From Hemicentrotus pulcherrimus (Eukaryota; Echinodermata; Echinoidea; Camarodonta; Strongylocentrotidae), in NCBI GenBank assembly GCA_003118195.1, contig BEXV01000619.1, forward strand, positions 67,395 through 131,394: 64,000 nucleotides of DNA, given 5' to 3'. The notes under the pieces are model-generated. The model ran no database searches and was not told the origin of the DNA. It was given only the letters and a program-made list of their open reading frames with translations. Shown here one piece after another: positions 1 to 12,887 of this stretch (position 1 is the first letter of the stretch; each line of letters begins with the position of its first letter). Made by a program: the position numbers and the translations under genes.

Positions 1-1167
1 GGGGGGGGGGGGGGTTGAAAAGCCTTTGCGATCACAACTCCTTTTAACATAACTAATAATGCGTAATTAAAGAACGCTATTGAACGACCCACTAATCTAT
101 GTTTTTCGTATATATCAGTGTCATGGACCCCATCGACCCAGGGGTGACCAAAAAATCAAATTGGAAGCAGGCAATTACTTTGACAATGGAAAAGAATTTT
201 GTTAAAAACATATAAATCATAAATATCTCCTGTTCTGAGAAATTTGTTCTCGCTTGATCTTCCAAATAATTCTTTTTGTGCGCCATCACGTCAGTCCTAA
301 GTGTTTACAAAGCGATGTTTCTTTCCACAATACGTCGATATCCTGTGGTTTTATTCATCATATCTATTTTCTGTGCAGAGTATATCAAGCTTGTTGTAAT
401 TTGGACTGTTCTATTATATTGAATCATATTGTCCAGAGAATGCTGATAATGATATCATGATGATTCTAACAACACTTCCCGAACCATTCTCATTTGCAGC
501 GCTGATATCTGGTGGTATTATTCATTACATGTATTCTCTGTTCAAAGTATAACAATTTTGTTGTACTATGTTCAATAATATTGTTCACAAGATGCTTTAA
601 GGAAAAAATGGACCGTCGGAGGGTTAGCAGAAATAACTGATTAATAGGTAAAAAAAAACGACGTTTGTTTAAATATTACTCTGTTGTGCATTTATTTACA
701 TCCAGTGGGCTTTGTATTGAGCATCATTTACTCTGTATTTTCAGGATTCTTTTCGAGACAACAAATTAGTAAAAACGATTCAGACGAAATGCTCATACCA
801 AAGGCATGCACCTTACACTTTCATCTTTATATTATGATGCTGCATCCATTGACGTAATTATAGAGCTATATATGTACATTTACCTTGGCAATACTAAAGA
901 AGTGTGCCATAAACATTTCTGCTACATCAGATCAGATGTTCAGTATACCTGTTGATAGATGAAGGTATTAAACTGACAGCTCCTCCCGCTCCATCCCCTG
1001 GGGGAGTGTACTTACCCACTTAGGCCCTGGCAAAGTAATATGGGCTTAGGTACACTGGCGGATATGAAAACCAAGTGGCATATATACCCTTTACTACAAG
1101 AGCCCCACAACGTGGTGATTTTCAGAGCATTTCAGGATGACAAGGTATTTCGACATCCTATTTTGTG
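1..1167. other. Non-coding stretch, no gene seen
   Basis: Opens with a 14-base G run, which may be a scaffold edge or gap artefact. The rest is AT-rich with only short chance ORFs and no splice-framed coding segment. I see nothing functional in it. Confidence 0.5.
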
Positions 1168-1906
1168 TGCGTATCCGGACACCTACCCCTTGGACAACCA
1201 ACCCCCGGATAACCACCCTAGGATAACCACCCTCAACGATAACTACCCCTAGGAAAACTACTCTCTAGGACAACGACCCCCGGACAACTACCCCCAGACA
1301 ACTACCCATAGAACGACCACTCTTTAGGACAACAACCCCCGGACATCTACCCCCGGACATCTACCCCCTAGGAAAACCATCTTCCAGGACAAGTACCCCC
1401 AGACAACTAACCCTAGGGCAACCACCCTCTAGGACATAAACCTCCTTGACATCTACCACCTATGGTAACTACCACCCAACTACCCCCGGCCGATAACCAC
1501 TTAGGGTATATATCAATTGGGGGTAGTGGTCCTAGAGGATGGTTTACTAGGGGTTGGTTGTCTGGGGGTAGTTGTCCTAGAGGGTGGTTGTGCTAGGGGT
1601 AGTTGTTTAGGGGTAGTTGTCTGGGGGTATCATCCTAGAGGGTAGATGTCCCGGGGTAGTCGTCCTAGAGGGCGGTTGCCCTAGGCCTAGGGGATTGTCG
1701 TTCTAGAGGGTGGTTGTCCTAGAGAGGGGTAATAGGGGATTTTAGATTTGCGTGGACTGATACGTGTGACGTCCATTCAAGGCAGTGCATTAAAAGGACG
1801 TCGACCGTAGCAATCCACATTTTTCTTCGTGCAAATCTAAACGTCCCTAGTCATAGGGGTGATTATCCGGAAGGTGGCTTTCCAGGGAGTAGGTGTCCTA
1901 GAACTG
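1168..1906. mobile_element. Foldback-type element built of inverted minisatellite arms
   Basis: The left arm (about 1168-1505) is a degenerate array of a roughly 15-20 bp unit related to GGACAACTACCCCC. From about 1515 the same unit runs in the opposite orientation (GGGGGTAGTTGTCC) to about 1740. After a 110 bp spacer it returns at 1850-1906. The left edge TGCGTATCCGGACACCTACC is repeated at the left edge of the array near 25964, and the right edge GTAGGTGTCCTAGAAC nearly matches 28374-28389, so both look like members of one family. Long terminal inverted repeats made of short tandem units are the hallmark of foldback elements such as the sea urchin TU family. No transposase is visible. Confidence 0.7.
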
Positions 1907-2814
1907 TTGCAAAATACTGGATACGCTCCTGGTGGAATGGGGTATCTAGAGGACCAAGTGTGCCAAACTGAGGATTTACTTTGAGAAGGGGGGGNTAAGG
2001 GTACTTCAAACAGGGGCTGGATGGCATAATATTCTACGCCACTGTTGCCCAATACCACCTTACTATATTGGATATGGGCAATTATGTTAGTCGCCAGATT
2101 TTCAGAAAACTAATAAATCTTTGTAAGATATTTTGCAATTCAACAATCTTTAGAAAGATGACGTTATTTTGAAAACAAATATTCCTGGATGAAATGGGAG
2201 GATTTTATGATGTAAGTCACAAAAAATATTTGTTTTCGCCAATCCTTTTTTACCGAGAGCAAATACCACAGGCACATTTCTTCTTCTATACAAGCAAAGT
2301 CCCCCCAGAATGGGCCATCTTTCACATGCATCTCGCTTTGATAGAACCTTTTTAATTGTAACCCTACCTCAGTTCGGGGTAATCCGCACAAAGAGTTTGA
2401 AAATAGTAAAATATGTTTGTACTGAATTGAGAATTAGTTACGAGCCATAAATAAGCTCTTCAGCCAAACATGTTTTTGAACACGATTGATTATGATGGTG
2501 CTGGTATGTGGCTTTTATTATTCAACCTGAACTTTTTCTTATTTCGCAAGTTCACGTCACTTTTCAATCTTTGTTAAAAACACGATTGTCTTCATTGAAT
2601 ATTTGATGGTTGGTCGCACCTATTTTTGCTTAGCACCTATTTTTGCTTTGACAAATATCCTACTTCATTATGAATATTATACCTGAACTAATGATCCCCT
2701 ATTTCATGGGAGATTTAACATCAAAGACAAGCAATGTATAATAAAACTAATTGGATGTACTTGTCTCACATTTCCGAAATGCCGATGCATGTCTGCGAAT
2801 CCATGTACCTGTTT
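1907..2814. other. Intergenic stretch, no gene seen
   Basis: AT-rich sequence with one ambiguous base (n at 1995). It has no coding support and no recognisable repeat structure beyond short A/T runs. Confidence 0.4.
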
Positions 2815-5700
2815 CAGTTTCAGCTTCAGTTTTATTTTTCATTTCCAACAGAACAGTAATTATGACAGGAAATTAGATATAAATTTCAACGTTCAATAAT
2901 ATAATACATTTTACATGGTTTAAAGTTGATAGAAAGTATACTTAATTATCCAGTATTATGGGTTATTTAATTCTAAAAAAAGATAAACCTGTGGAAATGA
3001 AGGGATTTACATTTTACAAGCTCAGCTTTTCAGTGGATCCCTCAATTTCCACAGGTTTATCTTTTTTTTTAGAATTAAAAAAACCCCATTATACTGGATA
3101 ATTATGTATACTTTGTATTTCAAAACTTTAAACTATGTAAAAAACTACTGCCAAACATAATTTTTGTAACATGACTTGAAAATATATATACACATAGATT
3201 ACCAAAGAGTGGCAAAATATTAATACAATTATAAAACCGTAATTTAAAAACTTGTTACGATAGCGTATAGTGAGCCCTGGAAAGGTCAAAAGAGACAATG
3301 ACGACTGACAGATAAGACATACATATAAATAATTAAAAAAGAATATATAAGACAACAGAAAATAAAGCAAGGAAAGAGAGAGATGGAAGAATTGAATTTT
3401 TTTTGCTGCATATGTGATGAGTAAAGAAAAAAAAAAGAGAAAAAAGAGGAGAGGTGGAGAAGAAAAGAACAGAGAGAGAAAGAGAGCACGATGTGCACAA
3501 TGCGCAGTGGCAGTGACCTAGTAAAATACACACAGAGGCGACAGAGCGTAAAAAGGATATGACGGGAAGGAAGGGAAGGCAAGAAATGATTTGACAATGC
3601 ACCGATATTAATTTCCTCTTAAATGAATTCAGAGAGGGGGCAAGTTGAATGTCAATATGAATAGAGTTCCAAAATTTGGGGGCTGTATAAAGAAACGTGT
3701 TTTGGGCTAGAATGGTTCTCAGCAAAGGTAATTGAAAGTCATTACAATGCCGAGTTTGGTATTTATGAGAGGATTTATTTAGGATAAACATATCATCAAA
3801 AACGAACGGAGCATGTTGCTATTACAAGAATACATAAACTGGCCCCACTGAAAGAGAAAAAGATCTTTAACTTTCAATATTCTAATATTTGTAAAGAAAA
3901 GAGGGTCCGTATGAGAGCGAAAATGAGAAAGACAAATGATACGAAGAGCTTTCTTTTGTAATAATAAGATTCTGTTTAACAAAGTTAGGTTTGTATTGCC
4001 CCACACCAGGAGTCCATAATTTAGATATGGTAAGGCCAGCGAGGAATAAAGCGTAAGTAAGGAAGATGAAGGGAGATGAGTTTTTAATCTATTCATGAGA
4101 CCAATATTACGAGAAATAATGTTACAGATGTCGTCAATATGGTACTTCCAGGAGAGTTTATTGTCGACTGTTACGCCTAAAAAATTAGTGAGAGAAACAC
4201 TCTCCAATGGGACGTCGTCGAATAGAATGTTGCTTGGCAGTGAATCTACAGTATTACTGAACAACATATAATTAGTTTTTTGGAGATTATGTGAAAGTTT
4301 GTTAGCTCTGATCCATTGTAGAATATTTGATAGTTCAGAATTAACCGTTTGCATAAGAGTGTGTGGATTATTGTGGGAAAAGAACAGATTCGTGTCGTCA
4401 GCAAAAAGTATAAACGTTAAAATATGAGATGACCTGCTGAAATAATTTATAATTATATAGAATAAATAAATGTGGACCTAGGAGGCTCCCCTGTGGAACG
4501 CCACAGCAAACATTACATACATTTGATAAATAATCGTTTAAAAAGACATATTGCTTTCAGTTAGAGAGATAGTTCCTGAACCACTCCAAAGCCTTTCCAC
4601 GTACAGGTAATGGGAAAGTTTATAAAGTAATATATCGTGGTTTATTGTGTCAAAGGCCTTGGAGAAATCTAGGAAAATACCAACCGTGTGAGAAGTTTCG
4701 TCAATAGCATGAGCTACTTTCTCCACAAAAGATAATAAAGCATGAATGGTACTATGTTTTTCCCTAAAACCAATTTGAAAATTGGAGATTTTTTTTTTTT
4801 AGGAAGGCAACTGTTCTTATATACATGTATATGATTTTCTCCAAGATCTTAGAGAAAGAAAATAACAAGGAGGTAGGTCGACAGTTATTTACATTAAGTT
4901 TGTCCCCCTTTTTAAATAAAGGAATGACTTTTGCGATTTTCATACAGTTTGGAATTTTCCCATGTAGTAACGACAAATTAAATATATAAACCAGAGGATC
5001 TACTATAAATGGAAAATGGCTTTAAGAATAACATTATTGATGTCATCGTAGCAGGAACTTTTCTTGTTGTCAAAGTTTGACACGATGTCTATAATTTCAT
5101 GTGTATAATTATGTCGGAGTAAAAAAATATAGAACTCTGGTTAATAGCTGGACCAAGAAAATCTGTAAAATATTTATTGGAAGAGGGTATATTTTTGGCA
5201 AGATTACGCCAAGGGAGGTAAAATGGGTATTAAATATATTAGCAATGTTGACAGGCTCCAGTACAATTTCATCATTAAGTTTGATTTCCGTTACAACATC
5301 TTTATTGTTTGCCACATTCATTGTTTGTTTGAGGACTTTCCAAGTGTTTTTCATATCATGTTTATGTAGTTCAAGTTGGTTTATAAAGTACTTTTTCTTT
5401 TCTAAACGTATGATTTTAGTAAAAGTATTTTTATAGGATGTATATTTATATTTAGTTTTGATTTATACTTGTAATAAAGATTATTTTTGTGAAATTATAC
5501 ACAGTACTAGAATAACTATCTCCAAGGAATCACATGAAAAGCTTTTATCATCTTTAAAGACAATACTTTCAATCTTGACTCGAGCAATTTTAAGTTTCTC
5601 AAGCAAGTTTCAGTTGTTCTTACAGGTGTCTAAGGAGAATTTCGAATGGGGTCCGAATAAGGCTCGCTTAAATCATTCCATGTCCCGATGACAAAAAACG
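2815..5700 (-). mobile_element. Degenerate non-LTR retrotransposon (LINE) with reverse transcriptase
   Basis: Minus-strand reading frames, broken by frameshifts and stops, form a LINE reverse transcriptase in the right order. About 5354-5109 has an N-terminal segment with ANIFNTHFTSLG. About 4976-4764 has the RT segment FKKGDKLNVNNCRPTSLL. About 4726-4538 has FLDFSKAFDTINHDILLYKL. About 4354-3779 has the thumb/C-terminal part with NFLGVTVDNKLSW. About 3791-3570 has the terminal region with TAPKFWNSI. The 3' part is purine/pyrimidine-rich and may run to the CAGTTTCAGCTTCAG-type tail near 2815. The ORF is not intact, so the copy is dead. Family level (CR1/L2 or RTE-like) is not resolved here. 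Confidence 0.8.
2915..3140. repeat. Near-perfect hairpin (palindromic MITE-like element)
   Basis: The arm with TAATTATCCAGTATTATGGG, then TTCTAAAAAAAGATAAACC and TGTGGAAAT, at 2930-3000 is mirrored by its reverse complement at 3045-3135. A short loop lies around 3000-3045. Arms are about 90-100 bp. It has no coding capacity and lies inside the 3' part of the minus-strand LINE, so it probably inserted there later. Confidence 0.8.
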
Positions 5701-8700
5701 AGTGCCAAGAGTAGGGTCTGAAATATCTTTGGCAAGTTAAAAATAAACAAAAAATATGTTTACATGATAAAAACGTATTTCAGAATAAGTATTCTGATCG
5801 TGTTTTAATGGCTCCGAATAATGATGTTTTGGGAGGCTGTTTGATTCGAGACGTAGTCCGATAGAAAAAAATATTCCAATGATTTAGTCACGTGCTCTTG
5901 ACTCCATTAATAAGATCATGGTGGTTATGTGGAGTTTGGAGGATGCCAATTCGATTGTATTCCCGAATGGCATTTTTCATTCACTCCATGACTTTAATTT
6001 CCCGATATCAAAATATATGATAATGTGATGTGGTATGTGAATCACAATAACAGCTAAACATAATGATATTGTGGTCCTTTCATAATTGCCCGAAGAAGGA
6101 AAATAATACACCAACCCTATAATCTTTTGAATAGTGCACCAACTCCTGAATCACAGAAATCTCCTTTCAATTCCCTGCTTGCCGAGAGGATCGACCTAGT
6201 TCCTGTTTATTCTTCGTCAACCCCTCTCTAGTGGTCTCTCTCTCTCTCTCTCTCTCTTTCCTTTTGCCTTATTCCCCTTTCCATCTCCCCCTGTCGATCA
6301 ACTCTCTACATTAACCTTCTCTTTCCGACTATCTTTCTCATCCATCGCCCCCACTTCTCTCGTTCTCTTTCCCCTTTCTACTCATAACCCACTCCTTCTG
6401 TGTCTCGTTATTTTAAAGCATCTCGGCGTATGAAGTCTGGCGAATCTGGGACACTATCCATTCCGTCCCTAGAGTACACATAAGTCGATGAAGCACCCGG
6501 TAATATGTGGTTGATATTGTAATACAATTCTGCAATATTATTATATAGCTTAACCTTGAAAGTAATCAAGTCCTTTTGTCCTATTCTTTGAATGGGATTC
6601 GAATCAGCGATAAAATCAGGGGAAACTTTTCAGTATCAGAGAATTCGAATTCAACCGAGTCATGGTCCATTTATATATATATATATATACTTCCTTCATT
6701 ATTTAATGTTATTCATGTTGGAGAAAAATCGTTAGCGTCTGCACATTGAAAAGCATTAGACCACGTAATCTGGCTACAAAACAGAAAAGTTGCACTGCCT
6801 ATACAGACTAAATCAAACACCCTGGGAGGGAGGTGTTTTGTTTGTACCCCAGTTTCATCAAAGAGTTCAACACCAGAGAGACAGGCTTCCGAAGAAAGAA
6901 TTGCATTACCACAAGTTGCAAAGATCGGTTGGTTAATTAGGAGCCGTTTAGAATCGGGTTGGCAGTGTGACAAGGCAGTATTTGGCAAAAATGGTTTTCC
7001 CAAAAGAGCAAGCAGATCACAAATGTGGCGCAAAAACTGTCCGAGCAGGTTGAAATTGTCCACTTGTATCACAAATTTAAATCTCGAAGAAATTAGGAAA
7101 AATCTACCAGGGATAAAAGGGCCCTTTGTATTTTTTAACATTTATGTAGATATCGTTCACTTTTGTATTTCCCTATACGAATGCATAGATACTGAAATTC
7201 AGTTCTGCAATATTAAAGAGGTTAGTACTTTGAGATGAATGTTAGTTTGTGAGCTTTTCTTTTTTTGGAGTCATTGTAAAAGGGTATTGCGCATTTAATG
7301 CCTTGATAATCAAAGTATGACTTGGAATATTGCCGAAATGCATTTCTACTAATCCTGTTAAATCCGAACCTGAATCACATTTAACAGCAGGAGGTCTTTA
7401 CAACTCAGACTAACTTTCTTTGTTATACCCGACCTTGAAGATTTGAAAAAAAAGCCATAAATCCAAGGTCGGTTTGGGATTTTTATTTTGGTAGGATACG
7501 GTCTTTCGTGTTTTCAGAATTAACCTGCTTTTGTGAAGGGCAAGGTAAAAAAAAAAGCATTTCACTGAAACTCAATTTACAGGTGCTTTTGTTGATGAAA
7601 GGGTTGGCTTCCAATTTAAACGAGTGTAAACAATACAACACTCGATGCATATCAATTGTATTGAATATCCCCTAGAATAGGCGATAAGTTAGAAATTGTT
7701 GAATAGAATCGTTTATATTATATCGCATTTCGTAAATACATAAATGTAAACGGGGACTGGAAATGGATACAGACCGCAATGTGGGTGATTTATTATTTTC
7801 ATATTTATGTTGAGAGTATAGGTACCCTGACTGTACTATACCGAACATGAATGTTTAGCTCTTTATGATGTGTAGAATAGGGAATCCACGAAACTCGAGA
7901 TTAGATTACGTTGATTAATCATGTTGAAATACAAATATTACACTGTCTTTAAGATAGATAAAGTCCCATGCCTGCCCATACCCGTCTACCCGAGTTTCGT
8001 ATTCATGTTGTACATGATGTGACTGCGATCTAGTACGAATTGAATGGTGTATGAGGTTGGATACAACGGGTTTTTCTTCTTCTCCAGAATGACGGTATAT
8101 TATGTTTAAGTAAGGATAAAATCTACGAAACGTTAATGTAAAGCCAGTTAATGCTAATGCCGAACAGGGACTTTCAGTTTAATCCACATAGAAAAACGAT
8201 GGATGTACTTTTTTTTTAAAATCACATTTTATTCATAACATTGAGAACATATGAAGCAAATATACAAGGGTAATATGACTGTAATCAATGATATATTTTC
8301 AAATGCTTTCAAACAAGTTTTCGGCTCACTCCTCTGTGAGAGTCTGATCTAGCAGTTAAAGGAACGACTCCAAAAGATTATGTCTCGTGGGACTATACTT
8401 CATATTTTACAAGTTATATGGAAAATATCTGATCTAAATAATAGGGGCAAGGGGCACGTCCCAGTTCATGGGCTATAACACCAATCTCGTTATAAAATAT
8501 TGAAAGGTTATTTGTTTGTAGCAGAGGCAAACTCGTCATAATGAAACACTCACACGCAGACACACGCCTACACACACGCACACACACACACACACACACT
8601 GCACATTCACGCACACGAACACTTCGGAAAAAAAAAAGAATAGAAATCAATTATAGAAGCTTTAGATTGATTGATCGACGCAAAGGAACCACCTGACATC

Positions 8701-9490
8701 GTTATGAAAACAGATCATTGGTATGTAGGCATGAGAAAGTATAAGTCAAGTCGGGCATAAACATTCATGAAAAGATGGTTGTCACGGAAACCATGAAAAA
8801 GATAGATAGAAGGTGGAATTATCAATACAAAATATAAAGCAGGTAAGAAAGAGAGAGAGAGAGAGATGTGGATATAGGTAGAAAGACAGAAAGAAAGAAA
8901 GAAAGAAAAGAAGGAAACAAAAAGGAGAGCAAAAAATAGTTTACGTTGAGACTGATGCCAGAATATTATTTCACTTGTTCGGTACAATTATGAGAAAAAA
9001 CAACAACTAATCGGCTACGAAACCGTTGTTATCAATATCCACTTCACTACAGTTTACCACTTTGCTCTGACGCCACTGCCATGGTCATGGGCATGGAGCA
9101 TGAAAGCAAATGCGGTATTTTATTTCGGGTTTTACGAACACAATTGGGTAATCAGCTATCCTTTAGAATCGCTTGAACTCACAAGATCCGACGAGAATTC
9201 AACCATGGTATTGCGATGATTATGTGAATTGTAGCTGAATGTACGGATGGACAGGCACAAACGAATATCAACAATACAAAAGTATTAGTACATTTTTATG
9301 CGCACTTGATTGTCCAGCACAAAAGATGCTCAAGGTCGCTACAAAAACTCTGCTACCCATCAAGTAGGAATACTATTTTCTTTCGATAGATAGACTTTCG
9401 ATAGATAAATTGCTTGGAAGATATCATTTCATTTTATCGAGAGTTTATCCTATTGTCACTATCATTTCAATCAAAGCGGGTTAAAAAGAG
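5700..9490. other. Intergenic stretch with simple repeats, no supported gene
   Basis: Contains a (CT)n run at about 6235-6260, a short TA run near 6672-6688, a (CA)n run at 8563-8600 and a GA-rich patch at 8840-8930. ORFs over the simple repeats are low-complexity shadows. The only long open segment is described separately at 6750-7238. Confidence 0.5.
6750..7238 (+). other. Unidentified open segment (about 162 codons), open on both strands
   Basis: The frame starting at 6750 stays open to the TGA at 7236-7238 but has no ATG until 7023. The opposite strand is also open from 7141 to 6713. Composition is richer in G+C than the flanks between 6760 and 7130, and the translation is not low-complexity. 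I recognise no domain, see no convincing splice sites and cannot choose a strand. It may be an exon fragment, a degraded transposon ORF or chance. Confidence 0.25.
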
Positions 9491-9499
9491 TTATTTCAA

Positions 9500-9715
9500 A
9501 TGTATGGGCAAGAGAGTATTATAAACATGTCCTTTAATCAGCTGCCCTATGGTGCTGACAGCCTTCCAGCAATGGTTTCCGACAAGGTATACACTTACTA
9601 CACCCGGGGATAGAGAATGGCGAATGCAGATTGATGCTTGCCGGAGGACATCAGTGGTGGGACTCGTACCCAAAGCGTGTGATCGACATCCCGGTGACAT
9701 TATCCTCTAGGTTGG
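9500..9715 (-). mobile_element. tRNA-derived SINE fragment (family A), head region
   Basis: On the minus strand the region around 9712-9645 has a tRNA-like head, with an A-box-like TAGAGGATAATG and a B-box-like GGTACGAGTCCC. It is followed by the same ACTGATGTCC sequence that follows the head of the copy near 33800. The body further left is diverged. Confidence 0.55.
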
Positions 9716-10235
9716 AAGATGAAAAGAAGGGGAGTTGTAGCGATAGGGGGAGATAAATCAAATTAAGATGGTGATAATTTGCAAGGTCAAATAAGTATGA
9801 GGACTTAAAAGAATGTGAGGATATTCCTGATAGATAGACATGCTATTACAATCAACATCATTAGCCTTATCATGAACCATATACATGTATGACACTTAAT
9901 GAATGCCTTTTTTAGCAAAATGTTACGCTGGGTGACTTCCACCGAGAGGGAAGTTATTTCCATTTATCGACTTCCCAAATTGAATTTATGGATTCAACAC
10001 GTAATGAATTAATCAAGTAAAAGACAGATGTTTTGGTAAAAATCATGGTGAAACAACATTTTCAAATCAAACGTGGTTGATCTAGTAACTAACACTTAAA
10101 CATAAAAAATAGTACTTTAAAATATGACTTAAAGACCGTGAATACTGCTGGGCCAGAAGGTATTAGACCACACGGCGAGGTCACTGACAGTTGACTATTA
10201 TTAAACTAAAGAAACATGCTTGAATAAACATACAT

Positions 10236-10420
10236 CNTCTACATTTGCCACACTCCACCCAGGTGAAGTAAATGGGTACCTGGTAGGAATTTATTCCTTG
10301 AAATGCTAGAGCGCCGTATGGCAGCCGTGCTAAAGCCAGGGTAATAATCGGGAGCGCCAGGAGGGTCAAATCTGACAGACATGAGCGCTATACAAGAACC
10401 CACTATTATTATTATTATTA
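10236..10420 (+). mobile_element. 5'-truncated SINE (family A) with (ATT)n tail
   Basis: The stretch from TACATTTGCCACACTCCACC through GGGAGCGCCAGGAGGGTCAA to AGCGCTATACAAGAACCCAC, plus an (ATT)n tail, matches the reverse complement of 33596-33765 almost base for base. The tRNA head is missing. An ambiguous base lies at 10236. ORFs here are shadows of the repeat. Confidence 0.75.
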
Positions 10421-12120
10421 AGTTAATTTTGGATGATTATGCAAAACAGTCATATTTTTTTTTGTTTTTTGCGGCATTGCTCTTCGCTTTATGGAAACTT
10501 CCAGCCTTTCAACTTTCAACTTCTCTCGCACAGGCGCACTGAGATCCAATCTATAAGGACAATTACGACTCGACTACCTCGAACCAGACTACAGGTGTAA
10601 ATAGTCAAATTGGACTGAGCGCCAAAATAAAAACATCAAAAACAACAACGCCCGCATATTCTATTCGAATGGAGCTGATATCTGGACCTTTTCTTTTGTG
10701 CGTAGATCCTTACTTTTTTCTTATGACTACACCTGGCTTTCATAGTTGCCCAAGAATCTCGAAATCATCTACAAATCATTAATATTATTGCGTGATCGGC
10801 TCGTGAGTCCACCATCATGTGCTATAAGAGCTTCAGCATTGTATCACTGATTCATACTCTGTAGATATTTTATCTGATATTATACGATTTATTCTTTTCA
10901 AAATGTCAATTTAAGCATACATATTATATAGATTCAATAGTTGACGTATCTCCAGAGTCTGTAGATATGTAACATGTATTCTGATATTGATATTTTATTA
11001 CTTAGTGGACATTTGACCTCATTTATACGGATGACTAGCGCTCGAAATGGTATTTGAACACAAACAAACAAGGATAAAACCACACAGTAAAGTTCAAAGC
11101 AGAGTCTACATTACTTGCACATCACGTGGACATCATTCAGCCAATCATTCGACGAGGATCCACGCGCCTATCTTAAGATAAAGCCCACGTGAATGGCGCC
11201 TTTGATGGTTGTAGTCAGGGCCTGTTCACCCCTTTTCAAAGAGTTCACTGGTCATACTCGACACGGTGACTCAACTTGTGCAGCCGCTCCCATATTGAAG
11301 GTATTTAGTAGCATTGTTCGGATGAGATAGAAAGGTGCCAAGGTAGTGCTAGATGAACAATTCAAGATAATCTGAAAGTTTGAGGGACAACGAACTATAA
11401 GAATTGGGAAAACTGATCTGATCAATTCCTTTATTCTCCAAACTATATTATTACAACTTAATTACACTTTAGGTGAAAGTAAATCGTCACAAAGCAATGA
11501 ATTGACTCTTTATACCATTCCAGACATTTAAGTGTTGAACGATTTTAAAATGCCTGTCTTATGTCCTATTTTCATGGAAAAACGGTTGGGAAAATTCAAA
11601 AATGGTTGGGAGATTACTGTAAGAGGGTGTCGCACAGTGACACCTTCATAAATATTTGTGTGGTTTGAGAATTTTTTCAGGATATTGTGCATGTTAGACG
11701 GTTAATACAGTGGAAGGAATATAATAAGTAAAATTTCATACAAAAATCACCCAGTTTTTTTCATCAACCTTGAACAATGTTACCGATCACTTGAAGGAGC
11801 GGTTAGCAAAGAGCTATACTGCAGGTACTAAAGCGTTACAAAACAGATATGTAACTCACAAATCGCAATGAATCAAGTTGGTTCACTGCAACATTCATAT
11901 AATTATGACCCATATGGATAAGCTTAGCTAGACCTTTTAACTGAGAATGATGAATCTAGCCTGAAATATGCAGTTTTGGGTCGACTTATAAAATTACTAC
12001 CAGGTCATTGTCAAGTTAATTAAATCATTTTTCGACAATCGCCATTAGCTCTCCCTTTTCTCGACAGTCATTATTATGTGGTTTCGCTCAATAACTTTTG
12101 ATTCAGAGCCCTAATAAATA
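10421..12120. other. Intergenic stretch carrying a dispersed repeat, no gene
   Basis: No coding support. 11392-11790 is one copy of a dispersed repeat, listed separately. The remainder shows nothing recognisable. Confidence 0.45.
11392..11790. repeat. Unclassified dispersed repeat, copy 1 of 2 in the window
   Basis: Collinear with 43395-43765 for about 380 bases. Shared blocks include CTGATC and ATTCCT, ATTATTACAA, TCACAAAGCAATG, ACATTTAAGTGTT, GATTTTAAAA, TGTGGTTTGAG and ATTTCATACAA. Both copies lie in the same orientation. I see no tRNA-like boxes, terminal inverted repeats or ORF, so the class is unknown. Confidence 0.75.
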
Positions 12121-12122
12121 TA

Positions 12123-12418
12123 CCAGGGGGGGGGGGTGGGGTTTCACAAAGACTGAGGTCGACTTGAAGTTGGACTTAGATATGACAGGCCGTTCATGCC
12201 ACTGTTTGCTCTCACCATTTACTTGCACTGGCCTCTCAAGGGATGTACAAATCTTGGTCATAAATCTCACATAACTTATATTTGTTGATAATGCATTATT
12301 CAAGGAAAACATATTATCTAAAGATCATAATGGTGTGATAGCAAACAGTGGCATGAACAGCCTGTCATATTTAAGTCCAACTTAAAGTCGATCATAGTCT
12401 TTGTGAAACACATACCAG
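12123..12418. mobile_element. MITE with about 80-bp inverted ends (CAGGGG...TTTCACAAAGA family), copy 1
   Basis: Left end GTTTCACAAAGACTGAGGTC continues through GACAGGCCGTTCATGCCAC to GTTTGCT. The reverse complement is found at 12335-12412 (AGCAAACAGTGGCATGAAC and AGTCTTTGTGAAAC). ATACCAGG occurs at both outer edges (12120-12127 and 12412-12419), either as a target-site duplication or as part of the termini. The CAGGGG start and TTTCACAAAGA ends are shared with 44004-44321 and 52968-53287. These ends resemble hAT transposon termini, so this is probably a non-autonomous hAT-like element. Confidence 0.75.
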
Positions 12419-12887
12419 GTGTACGAGTAGAAAGAACGCAAATTTCTGCTCACATAATGTCCATTTTCGTTTGATGAATAGATGGCGTTTGATGCCAGGA
12501 TTGTTGAAAAGGGAAATCACTTTAAACTCCTTAATTTAGCAACACTTCGAAAGGTTTAAAATCGCTGTTTTTCTATCAATATTGGCAATTTCTTAAAATC
12601 TGCTACAAAGTTTACGCAATATTGTTTTCTGAGTCCCTACATATTATTAGAACAATGTAACATCAAAAGGAAATATTTTAGTGTTGCCAATTTGAAGAAC
12701 ATGTGATAAGTTTATCGCTCTCAAAATCCTGTCCTAAAAGGGTTAAGACTGAGCACTTTCACGGATACCAATGGAAGACCTTAAATTGACTAGAATGCGA
12801 TAGTCAACAGTGTTGAAGTCTAATAACACAACTGTCATAATGTTATCAAAGTCCATCTCAGTCAGGATGTCGTTTAACAAGTTGACG

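Noticed and set aside
1..14. G run as telomere or regulatory signal
   Set aside because: Pure G, no telomeric repeat; most likely a sequencing or scaffold-edge feature.
8414..8987. Two minus-strand frames of 78 and 90 codons
   Set aside because: They overlap a (CA)n run and GA-rich sequence; no homology or splice support.
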